Assembly (NCBI GenBank): GCA_032718475.1
Contig: JAUCBJ010008684.1
Span: forward strand, 40,187 to 104,186
Direction: 5' to 3'
Length of the DNA stretch: 64,000 nt
DNA from: Nemertoderma westbladi
Taxonomy: Eukaryota; Xenacoelomorpha; Nemertodermatida; Nemertodermatidae
Positions 20,523 through 30,258 of the stretch are shown here, one piece after another. The position numbers were made by a program, and so were the translations under genes. The notes under the pieces are model-generated. The model was not told where the DNA came from and did not search any database. It saw only the letters and a list, made by a program, of their open reading frames with translations. The stretch's first letter is position 1, and the number at the start of each line of letters is the position of its first letter.

Positions 20523-23500
20523 ACATCACGAGTAGATCTCATTTCTTGCCGCGTATTCTACCTGATCTTCCCTGGGTAGCGCTTGCCAGTACATGCAGTT
20601 CATGGTCTAATGAAGCGCATTTGTATGTAGCTGGCATTTGCTCTTTGGGTCGTAGCTGTCTTTATAGAGTGCATTGCGTATCGCAGTTGCATTTGTACCA
20701 AAGTCCCTACTATTCTTATTGTTTGGGTTTGGCCTACTGGGCGTACTGGGGTTATGTTTATTTGTGTTGTTATTTTTCCCCTGTCTGCTCCATGATGTGG
20801 TCTTACCCCCGGCTACCTGTGGACTAGCAGTCCCCTGCATTGCTGCGTATGGCAGTGATTGCCTGAGCTTTGGTAATGCGTTTGATAGTAGTAGTAGTTG
20901 TGCTCTGGTCTCGGTCTATGGTAGTCCGTCTTCGGTCCCTTTCCCAGGCTGTCCTCACTATAGACTGGGTCTGTTATTAGTTCGGCTTCATAGTTTAAGA
21001 AGTTCGACATTTCTTCTAAACCCGGTTCCGCACCCTTTCTATCTCGAGTGGAGAAAGCGATTTTCCTCCACTTGTTGCGCAGCCATATCGGTAGTGCCTG
21101 CGCTATTGTGGTGATGTTGTTGGACGCGTTGAGTTCGTATGGTGCGTCTAGCGTCTTTAGCACGATTAGCGCCTTCTCGAACTTGTTTGCGAAAGTCTTA
21201 ATGCTAACGGGATTATCCTGTAGGCCACCCGATGTTATGCCTCTCAGGGTTTGCTGGATGATCTTGGCTGGGTGCCCGTATTCCCTGTCCAGTGCCCGCC
21301 ATGCCGTCGTGAACCCGCCCTCAATGCCCTGGTATTGCCTCACGATGTCGTATGCTGGGCCTCCTGTATATACTTGCAGATATTTTAGGCACTCCGCCTG
21401 CGTCACGTTTTTTGTTAGTATTTCGTTACTATACATGCGCCGAACCTGTATATATTCTTCCGGCCTACTCCCATCGAATTTGAACGGTTCTACGGGTGGT
21501 AACTCAATCCTAGTCTTTAACGCATCAATTAACGTGGCCATACCCATCGCCTGCGCTTCCAATGGGTTCGATGGGTGTTGTATAGTTTCTCCTGTTGGGT
21601 GCGGTCCGTCCGTCCTATTTTCTGCCTTCCTCTGGCTTGGGTATATCATTGGGGGTAGCAGCCCCCTCCATATTTCTGTGTCGCATGATCTATTTTTATC
21701 CATGGGATTCGTTGTTCTTGCTCCTATAGGGGTATATTGTTGATATTGTGATGGGGGAATGTCACCCTGTCCCCCCCCCCCCCCCCCGCCGGTATGTTTG
21801 GTACTGGGGTTGATGTTAATATATTGGGGCCCATGCACCTATCCGCAATAATTCCCCCCTCCCCTGGGTATATGTTATGTCCTTGCATGCTGTAGTCATA
21901 CTGCTGTACTGGTACCGGTATAGGCCTATCAGCTTCTGGCCTACCTGCCGGTATGTATTCGGCAACTTCCGGGTTTAATCCCGTCGTCCACGCTATCCTA
22001 TCGCTTACATTATTCCTGCCAGCATGGCCTATGGTATGTGCAGTAAGGCCTACAGTATGTCCTACAGTCTGTATGTGTCGCTTGGGATTGAAGTTTAATC
22101 TTCTCGAATAATCCTCCCCGCAGCTACCGTAATCTCGATCGGTAGCTAGATTCCGCCGGGAAGTTTCTCCTCGACTCCCTCTACTACTCTCGTTCTCGTA
22201 CCGGTACATCGCGTACCCATCTCTCGACGCGTAGTGCGCCCTGTCAGGTCGCGTTTATCCGGGACGACGGCAATCTCCCAAAGTTCGACCCCAATGACTC
22301 TCCGTTCCCATCTCGACTATCGATGGCTCGCTATCTGTCCTCGCTCTCCTATCGTTTGCGGCGATACTTCTCCTAATATCTTCTCTTCTTCTCTTTTCAG
22401 TGCAGTATTCCCGCTCATGAGATCTCTCGTCAATCTCCCGGTTAAACTCCACTGTTCTTCTTCCCTCCTCTGATCGGGCTCGACGCTTCGTCCGCCCTCT
22501 CGCGGCGTCAACCTGTCTCTCTCTGCTCGATCGGACGCCGCCGGGGATACTCACAATCCCCCTATTACTCTCCGTCGCCGGGTGTTGCGGTTTACCTAAT
22601 TCGGCCTGCGCATTATCCGTCGACGCTTGTGGGACACTCTCGCCCCCCCCCCCCCCCTCTCGCCACTAACTTCTCGTTGTGGGGCTCCTGTAGCCCCCCC
22701 CCCCCCCACTCGCCACATATCACGCCGCTACCTCTTACTTCACTTCTACACCCCTCTCCAGTCGACACCATGTTTCTACTGCGGCTGGATCTATTCACCC
22801 CCGCCTCTCTCTCTACTACTACCTGGCCTACCAGGCCCCTCTCGGGTTGACTCAACCCCGCCACCTCCTGCCTACCAACTATGTGGCCTACCAGGCCGCC
22901 GTCGGGTTGACTCAACCCCGCCACTTCCTGCCTACTAACTACGTGGCCTACCAGGCCGCCGTCGGGTTGACTCAACCCCGCCACCTCCTGCCTACCAACT
23001 ACGCGGCCTACCAGGCCCCCATCGGGTTGGCTCAACCCCGCCACTTCCGGCCTACTAACTACGCGGCTTACCAGGCCCTCATCGGGTTGGCTCAACCCCG
23101 CCACTTCCGGCCTACTAACTACGCGGCCTACCAGGCCCTCATCCGCCGGGCTATACACATCCGACGCGTTCACATTAATAGCACCACCGGTATCACCATT
23201 GGTTAGATCAATTAAATCTTCTAACTCAATTAAATTATTTTGTGCACCCAAATTAGAAACGGAATTATTTTGTTCGTTCGAAATAAGATTATTTGAATTA
23301 TTTTGCGAGACCACATTATTTGAATTATTTTGTAAATTCGGATTTAGATTATTATTTAAATTATTTGGATTATTTTGCGTAACTATATTAGTAACATTAA
23401 TATTAGAATCATTCAGATTTAAATTTAAATTACTACTACTAGGTAAAATATTTCTTGCAATAAAGGTTTGGTTAGAATTATCCAATACGGTACTATTAAT

Positions 23501-25045
23501 ATTAAGTCGTCTACTGTAGTATTATTATTACCTCCCCCGCCCGTACGGTCACACCAGTCTCGGGTCTGTTGTGCGGTCCCTGCAAGTGGGGTATTAATAA
23601 ATGTTTCCACGGCCCTTTGCTCCTCGAAAGCACTCGAGCCAGCGTCACTCTCTGATGACCCCATCCACGCCAGTTCCAGTTTGCGCTTCTGTCTAATTTG
23701 GTACTGCATAAGCCCGCTTAGGCGGGTATGTAAATCATCCTGCACACGCTGCCCCTGTTCCACTCTCTCCTTATTCTCCCGCGCGCTCTGCTCGGCCAAT
23801 TCCCTCTCTCTTTCAACTCTCTCCATTCGTCTCGCCTCCCCCGCCACCTCACGCTCTTTACGTCCCACCTAGCGCTCTTTACGTTCACTCTCCTCTCTTG
23901 CCTCACGCTCTTTACATCCCGCCTCGCGTTCTTTACGTTCACTTTCCTCTCTCGCCTCACGCCTTTTACGTTCACTCTCCTCTCTCGCCTCACGCTCTTT
24001 ATGTTCACTCTCCTCTCTCGCCTCACGCTCTTTACGTCCCGCCTTGCGTTCTTTACATTCACTCTCCTCTCTCGCCTCTCGCCTCACGCTCTTCTTGTTC
24101 CTTCCTCCCTATTTCCTCGCACTCCCTAAAGCTTCTCGCGGTCTTCTCGGCCCTCTCTCCGGTCTCTCTAACCAGTTCCATTTCCTTCTCTAATAGCGCT
24201 CTTCCCTCCTCTAACCGTCTCTCTACTTCTCTCTGGTCTTGCGCTATCACATCAAGATGGTACACCCCATTTATTTCTTTTGTGGAGGATGTAGCAGACT
24301 TATTGGTTGTGACGGATTCCCTCCGCCTTCCCGTCCTACTAACTTTCCCCCTCCTCCCGGAACTTCTTCCGACCGACGAGACCGAATCTTTGGGGTTAAC
24401 CTCGGATTCGCCCTCCTGCGGTCTCCTCCAACCCACTAATTTTATTCCCCGGGCATCGACTAAGTATGGCCCTATGTACACTACACTAGGTTGCATACCC
24501 ATACACTCCCATAAATCAGACAGTTCGCTGGCAACCCCTCTCGCTCTCTCCTCGGCTAGTTATCTCTGTCCAAAGCGCATTAGGTAGTTAAAATGTTTGT
24601 TTGACTCACCTAGTCGCCTTTTCAACTTCACCTGGTCTATCTTGGCCCCTACTTTGGTCTCTTTAAGTAGTTTCCGGGTCGCGTTGTAGGCCCGTCGAAG
24701 TCGATCGCTGACCCCAACGTCCTCGTCGCCGACATCTCCTCTATCTCTCCGGGTCCGCCGTCGTACCGGCGGCCCCACCATCGCCGTTCCGGTGGGCTGT
24801 TTGTCGCACTCGGCCTGTGGCTGGCCGGCGACATCGGCACGTTGACTGCCGTCTTGTGTCGACTCGTCTCTTTCTCTTCCCGACTCGCTCTCCAGTTGTA
24901 GACGGCCCCCCTCATCTTGGATTGCCGGATTGCCCTTTACCAATGGGTCCGGCGTCATGGGTCTATACCGTCGCGTCGCAGCCTTGCGGATTGTTAGATC
25001 GCCATCCAGGGTCCGCGGCGGTGTCGTTTCTTCTGTTTGACTCAT
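20523..25045 (-). pseudogene. BEL-1 gag (broken)
   Basis: Read on the minus strand: start ATG at 25045 (homologous start in BEL-2 at 41607), 161 codons to a TAA at 24560-24562 where BEL-2 has GAA; then 24502-24059, charged EREAREESERK repeats (24087-23718), an Asn-rich stretch and 20-residue repeats (23485-22613), 22554-22255, 22209-21724, and 21838-20813, which carries the DUF1759-like gag core (EPFKFDGSRPEEY, then AECLKYLQVYTGGPAYDIV). The piece 20840-20607 leads to the zinc knuckle. Frame changes coincide with G runs (minus strand) at about 21773-21788, 22640 and 22697. The protein would form the particle and bind RNA; this copy cannot make it intact. Confidence 0.7.
22845..23145 (-). repeat. 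60-base tandem repeats in BEL-1 gag
   Basis: Five consecutive 60-base units (20 codons each) containing GGCCTACCAGG and GGGTTGACTCAACCCCGCCA on the plus strand; translated on the minus strand they give repeats of the form GLVGRVVSRPEVAGLSQP. Related but shorter arrays occur in BEL-2 at 39930-40135. Confidence 0.85.
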
Positions 25046-25074
25046 CTTGTACTTAGCAGTTAGTTAGAGTTTGT

Positions 25075-25188
25075 CTTTTAGGCAGCTGTTGGCTCTAAAT
25101 ACTTTTAGGACGGTTGTTGATCTAAGTACTGACTTAGGACGGCAGCTCAGTTCTAAATACTGTTAGGACGGCAGCTCGATCTAAATAC
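25075..25188 (-). repeat. Leader tandem repeats, BEL-1
   Basis: About four imperfect units of 27-31 bases between the 5' LTR and the gag start, each with TCTAAATACT or a variant followed by TTAGGACGGCAGCT. A primer-binding site should lie at the LTR edge, but no standard tRNA complement (starting TGG) was recognised. BEL-2 has a much shorter leader (41608-41646) without the repeats. Confidence 0.7.
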
Positions 25189-25749
25189 TGTGACGGGATC
25201 CACCTAGGATCCCGGTTTATCCAGTTTCTGAATTACGCGTCGTCCCCGCCGTGTGTGTGTATAAAAGGATGACAAGAGTTATTGATCGCTGTATATAGTC
25301 TCAGGGTATAATAGTATAAAATATAGGTGAATAATATAAGTGTACCGGTAAATGATATGTAATGATGACTGGACGGAGATGACGGTATTTAGAGTTCCGG
25401 TACCGTCCTAACTAACTGACTTACTATAAGTGAATGGGATAACATGATGACTGGTAATATATATTGCACGGTTGGCCACAGGGTGTTACTCAGTCGATGC
25501 TTTCCCCCCATTGGCTAATAACCTATTTCACACCCTCTGCCCTGCGGTGGTGTTTCCCCCCCCCCCCCCCCGCTACTTTTACTCTCCTCTATCTCAGGGG
25601 TGTAACCCCTGACCCCTATTGTGTGTGTGTTTCTCCTTCCCACTTTGTTGGGGTGACACGAGGTTGATATTGGTAATCAACCTCGTGTTCCCAATATTGC
25701 TTAAACCTCACTTTATGGGGCTAATGTGGCGGAATTGAATACGCTCACA
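25189..25749 (-). repeat. BEL-1 5' LTR (right)
   Basis: 561 bases, same ends as 14024-14537. It carries an extra segment with GATGATGACTGGACGGAGATG-like sequence near 25355-25390 and a longer C run at about 25557-25571. Confidence 0.85.
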
Positions 25750-25754
25750 AGTTT
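25750..25754. repeat. Target-site duplication AGTTT, right of BEL-1
   Basis: Identical to 14019-14023. Confidence 0.85.
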
Positions 25755-26022
25755 CTCGAAGGAACGTAACTAAGTCCTCAATTTTAGCTGCGTTAACGCT
25801 GGTTTCTGCATCGTCCGTCGACATGGTGTCTCGGATGGCGTCTTCCCTGTTCATTTGCGCGGTATCCTCCTGTTGTCTCTGTACATGATAACACCACATT
25901 TCCATGTCTTGTCGCTCATGAACATCTTCTGAGTATATAAGATTGCTCGGATGCCCAGATATGACAAACGGTTTATTGACAAACGGTTTATAAGATCCAT
26001 CTATATTAGTATACCTGTCCAT
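25755..26022 (-). pseudogene. Upstream part of the element interrupted by BEL-1
   Basis: A minus-strand open frame starts at 26022 and runs to the BEL-1 insertion point, then continues for about 20 codons in the left flank (14023 downwards) if BEL-1 and one AGTTT are removed. It has no recognised domain; a hydrophilic helical character (QRQQEDTAQMNREDAIRD) is seen. Because the left flank carries a BEL/Pao remnant it may be part of the same old element, which is inference. Confidence 0.4.
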
Positions 26023-26033
26023 AAAGGCGCGGT

Positions 26034-27422
26034 AATACTACTACTACTAGGATCGGCATGCTGCATTGCAGCTGCATTTTTAAGAATGCTGTGCTGGCTT
26101 ATCAACAAAATTGCACCGCCACAACTCCCTATCACCCATGACATTTGGTAGATCATCCGCATCTTCAAGGCCAGTGTCCTTTAAGATGCGTCTCAAGAAA
26201 GTCATGGGCTGTCCACCATGCTTATTCACTCCATGAGGCTGCCAAAGTACACGATTATGCACTGGCTGGTCCTCACGGCAAAAGCAATGTCCTGCAAAGA
26301 GGAGGCGATTTTGTTCTAGTGTCAAGATTGGGGGAACCAATGAGACACCTCCAATGTTATATAGTGTCTGGTTGGAGATGTGTGCATTGTACTTGACACA
26401 ATGAACCCGGCGTAGCATTCTTGAGAATGTGCCATCCAGAGACTTGGTGTCCTCAGCAGTTATAGCCTAGCATGGACTCCCATAGAGGAGTACTGGAACT
26501 ACTGCTGCTCTAAATAATCGGACCTTAAGTTTCCGATTAATTCTCGGTGACTTCCAAATCCTGGAAAGCCTATTCAAGGCTGCCCATGCCTTTCCCTTAC
26601 GTATTTGAAGGTCCTCACCTGACTTCCGGATCCATGATCCCAGGTAACAGAAGTCGTTCACATGCTCAAGTATACCATCCTTTGAGCTTATGCTCATCCG
26701 ATCAGAGACTTGCTGAGAACTTTCAAAGTTAACTGTCAAAATTTTGGTCTTTCTGGAGTTAATAAAAAGACCAACACTAATGAGCTGAGGAGCCGTTGGG
26801 CTCCCTCTAGTGATTCTGAGAGTACTCCTAAGTCATCAGCAAAGTCTAGATCAGCTAGGTACTTGGCAGGGTTTCCTCGAATTCTGGAGCCAGTAGGTGG
26901 AGTTATCATCACCCCATCATCATTATGATGATCTAAGGACATGCGTAGAACATAGTCAACAACAATTATGAACAAGAATGGTGCATGTGTGTCTCCCTGG
27001 AGGACGCCCCATAACACTTCAAATGGTTCTGTGTCACCGTCAACAGTAGACACAAATGTTGTCGAACCATCGTATACTGATCTGATTGCTGCAATAATTT
27101 CATCAGGAATCCCATATAATGAAAGTATGCTGAACATACGTGAGCGAGAGACTGAATCAAAGGCCTTGAAGAAGTCAACAAAGATAACAGCCAGATGCCT
27201 GTCTTTCTTTTTTGATAACTCTTCAATTATCCTTCTAAGTGCCAAAATGGGCTCCATGGTCCTACGACCTTTACGGAACCCATTCTGATTTCCACGGAGC
27301 AGTCTCTCGATGGGATCCCTGATGCGATTTAATAGAATTATATTGTATAGTTTTGCAGCAATCAAGATCAATGAAATTCCCCAAAAAGAACCATAGAGTG
27401 TTAGGTTGCCCTTCTTGGGAAC
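26034..27422 (-). mobile_element. Non-LTR retrotransposon, copy 1 (5'-truncated)
   Basis: Minus-strand frames 27443-26736, 26739-26467 and 26418-26080 match the reverse transcriptase of the plus-strand copy at 60160-63607 almost codon for codon. Included are the RT palm motifs (VIFVDFFKAFDS; DLDFADDLGVL) and the C-terminal domain. Truncated on its 5' side at a PKKGNLTL motif, where the dispersed repeat copy B begins. A deletion changes the frame near 26740 and a TAG replaces a Trp codon at about 26467. The 3' end lies at about 26034 near a run of CTACTACTA on the plus strand. The endonuclease is missing. Confidence 0.85.
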
Positions 27423-28523
27423 TGTAAAAGCTTTTGCGGACATAACAAGTCATTTTTACGCAATGCACAGAATACTTTAAAATAGCCCTAAAATGATTCA
27501 ACTACGCGACGGGAAGGAATTAGAACCAAGATGACGAAATCTGTCAGCTGATTCTTTGTGTACGTGGAAGTTCTTTGTTCTGTTTTATTCAGCCAATCAG
27601 AGCAATTTTCACTTTACGGCTAACAGAAACCTATAGAAACTCGCGCAATGCATTATGGTCTTTGTTTACTATTTTCTGAGAATCAGAACCAACTCAGGAT
27701 TCTGTGCTTCTGTACGGAAGTTTCAGACTTTGGCCTAGGAACATTAGATGGCCTTGGTTATAAGAACGTAAATCTATTAACATTTCTCATCGCTCATAAC
27801 ATTTCATAACTGCATAAGTAACACATACTGACTGTTCACGGCATTATTTTACTTCTGTTTATAGTATTAATTGTTGTTATATTAATGGATATTGATGTTA
27901 TATTTGGAGAATACCGATAAATAATCATAAACCCCTCAATCTTATTGATTACTGAGGTAAGAGGAATAGAGTCTACCGGTAGCAACTGCGACTTAAATTA
28001 TAGTGGTTTTGTGTGAATCAAATGCTATTTCATAATCCCTACTTGTGTCAGTTGCAATCCTCCTTATATATGATAAATTCAGTGAGGGTCGGCAGATTAG
28101 TACGAACTAGTGTAAAGTAGTGTGAAGTTGTGTGAAGTCGTGTGAAGTAGTGTGAAGGTTAATAAAGCATCTCCTAAAGAATGCGCTATTTACGAAACTC
28201 TGTGGCCATCTAGTTGTGATTAATATAAGTTATAACTCTGTTTTTATACTTAAAGCGCCACTTCCTAAAGGAACTGTCAATATTTCCCCGAAAGTAAATA
28301 TATTGTCAGAGATTATATATTAACGATCAATCGAATAATACAGTAGGTCTACACCGCAATCACTATCAAAGCATCCGAATCCAGTCTCCCTTAACTGTGG
28401 GTGAATGGTCGCGCAAAGTAACTTCAGTACACTAGGTAATTGGTAAAGGCTAAAGTCGATTTATAAACAAGAGGACAACTAAAATTGGCAGGTTAAACTG
28501 CTAAAGTTCTAAAAGCGCGAACA
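27423..28523. repeat. Dispersed repeat, copy B
   Basis: Collinear copy of 4018-5203; see that entry for shared landmarks. Starts TGTAAAAGCTTTTGCGGA directly at the truncated end of the non-LTR copy and ends AAAAGCGCGAACA. The GTGTGAAG array is at about 28120-28160. Confidence 0.7.
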
Positions 28524-28986
28524 TTATTCGACACAGTCGAATGTACCGTTCGGACGGTAAGCTGTAGGCCTAAACACCCAAACCGGTACTTACAGGTACA
28601 GCAGTATTATTTCGATTGTGGTAATTATATACCGGTAGGTCTTAATATTTAATCGGGGACTGCAGCCCTGGTTTTTATTGGGATTTTACTTATTTCTGTC
28701 AGTTTTATTTATCTGTAAGTGTAATATTGAGCAGAAGGCGTGTAAGCCTGCTCAGATTGTATAAATAATTTGTAGGCCGGATTGTTGTCTAACTGTTGTT
28801 AGGTCTGAGGCGATTGCAGTGTATGTAGAGTGTCTGTCCGATAAAGTGCTAGTTAGGAAGGTGGGGGCATCCAGTGCTGTAAGGTAAATCCCCCCCGAAA
28901 GAATAAATCATACTACTTGGTTAGAACGCCTACTAACTAACCATTTTGGAGTCTGCATATACTGTAGTTTATTTAGGCTTGACAGT
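28524..28986. other. Unassigned sequence, possible promoter/LTR fragment
   Basis: A TATAAATAA word at about 28760 and AATAAA at about 28902 on the plus strand give an LTR-like or promoter-to-polyA spacing, but no partner copy was found in the window. BEL-2 is inserted just downstream. Confidence 0.3.
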
Positions 28987-28991
28987 AGTCT
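28987..28991. repeat. Target-site duplication AGTCT, left of BEL-2
   Basis: Same five bases at 42213-42217. Confidence 0.9.
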
Positions 28992-29548
28992 TGTGACGGG
29001 ATCCAAGGAGGATCCCGGTTTATCCGTGGTTATTATAAGTACGCGTCCCCGCCGTGTGAATGTGAAAAGAGTCTAAGAGTTCTGATGTTATTGATTCTCC
29101 GATATATGTATAATGTAATGGGTATAGTATAAAATGGATACAGTATAGATGGTTGAATAATACAATGAGAGTTATTACAGTATGTACAGATAAAATGGTG
29201 GTAGGCAAGGACGGTGTTAGAAGTCTCCGCTCTACCCTAGCTAACCGACTAATACAATGAGATAACTGATTACAGTAATATGATAACTGGTAATATATAT
29301 TGCACGGTTTGGCCGTTGTTACAGTACCTAGCCGGTGCCTTCCCCCCATTGGCTGTTGGCGCCCTTTGGAGTGTTTCCCCTCGCTCCTGCTATTCCCTCT
29401 CTGTCAGGGGTATGGCCCCTGACCCCTATTGTGCGTTTCTCCTTCCCACTTTGTCGGGGTGGCACGAGGTTGGGTAATCAACCTCGTGCTCCCAATATTG
29501 CTTAATGGCTTACTTTGTGGGGTGTTAGCGGAATTGAATAAGCTAACA
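28992..29548 (-). repeat. BEL-2 3' LTR (left)
   Basis: 557 bases, TGTGACGGG...AAGCTAACA on the plus strand, paired with 41647-42212. The inverted repeat GGGATCC...GGATCCC lies just inside the TGTGAC end, as in BEL-1. Confidence 0.92.
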
Positions 29549-29613
29549 CTCCCCCCCATGCTATCTTCCCGGTGAGAAGATAGCATCCTCCTCAAGTGCG
29601 CTACAATTCCGCT
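29527..29613 (-). other. Nested hairpin across the 3' LTR / polypurine tract junction, BEL-2
   Basis: Outer arms AGCGGAATTG (29527-29536) and CAATTCCGCT (29604-29613); inner perfect arms ATGCTATCTTC (29558-29568) and GAAGATAGCAT (29576-29586). The polypurine tract (plus-strand CTCCCCCCC, 29549-29557) lies between the LTR end and the inner hairpin. The stems are almost identical to BEL-1 while the surrounding LTR sequence has diverged. Confidence 0.78.
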
Positions 29614-30258
29614 GGATCCCGATCTAGTATCGGGTGTGGGGTGGGATCATTTTCTTTCGGAGCCGGCTTTCCAGGGCGCCCCCTATGGGTATGATAATGC
29701 TACCCGGTTTGCCTGGCGTCCCATGTCGGGCCGATCGTGTGCTCCTCTCACACCACTTTTGTTTCCCTGACACTTTCACCACTTTAACTCCACTCTGTTC
29801 TCACCCTGACTCTCTTCTACCTCTCCTCACTTCCGCTCTAACTCTCGGACTACCCTGTCTCTCACTCAGCCTCTTACTCCTCCCACACCTGAATTGTATC
29901 CGCACTCTCTCCTCTCTCCGCACTCCGCACTATCACCTTAACTCGACCCCTCTTTGACTACCTTATTCCTTCTGACGAGTCTCACCCCCCCTCTTGTGCC
30001 GTCGCACTCAAGAAGTGTGAAACCGTCTGGTGTCTTGTCCATAGTACCATAGTCAGTTGGTCCCTCAGTCCCAGTAGCTAATTGAGAAAGGTTGAATGAC
30101 TATAGTACTTACTTCGAGTATGTATATTTCATTACTGATTACTACGTACGTACATACAAATTGCACTTATTTGATTATTTAGATTATTTGAATTTGTACT
30201 TAATAGTTCGCACGTCTCACGTGGTGCCTTCCAGGCATGTTACATGTTACACGAAGTC
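29614..30258 (-). other. BEL-2 region between third ORF and 3' LTR
   Basis: Pyrimidine-rich on the plus strand, homologous to 14603-15258 of BEL-1. No ORF; probable 3' untranslated RNA of the element. Confidence 0.5.

Larger units (their letters stand above)
14024..25749 (-). mobile_element. BEL-1: BEL/Pao LTR retrotransposon lacking RT and integrase
   Basis: An 11.7 kb element on the minus strand with LTRs at 14024-14537 and 25189-25749, each starting TGTGACGGGATCC and ending GCTCACA (plus-strand reading), and AGTTT target duplications. A polypurine tract (complement of 14538-14546) abuts the left, 3' LTR. Order along the minus strand: leader with tandem repeats, gag (25045 to about 20600), protease remnant (20522-19095), palindromic GTAC array, third ORF (17883-15259). 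The reverse transcriptase, RNase H and integrase found in BEL-2 are absent: coding jumps from just past the protease to a Cys/Glu-rich low-complexity stretch. The element is therefore non-autonomous in its present form. Confidence 0.85.
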
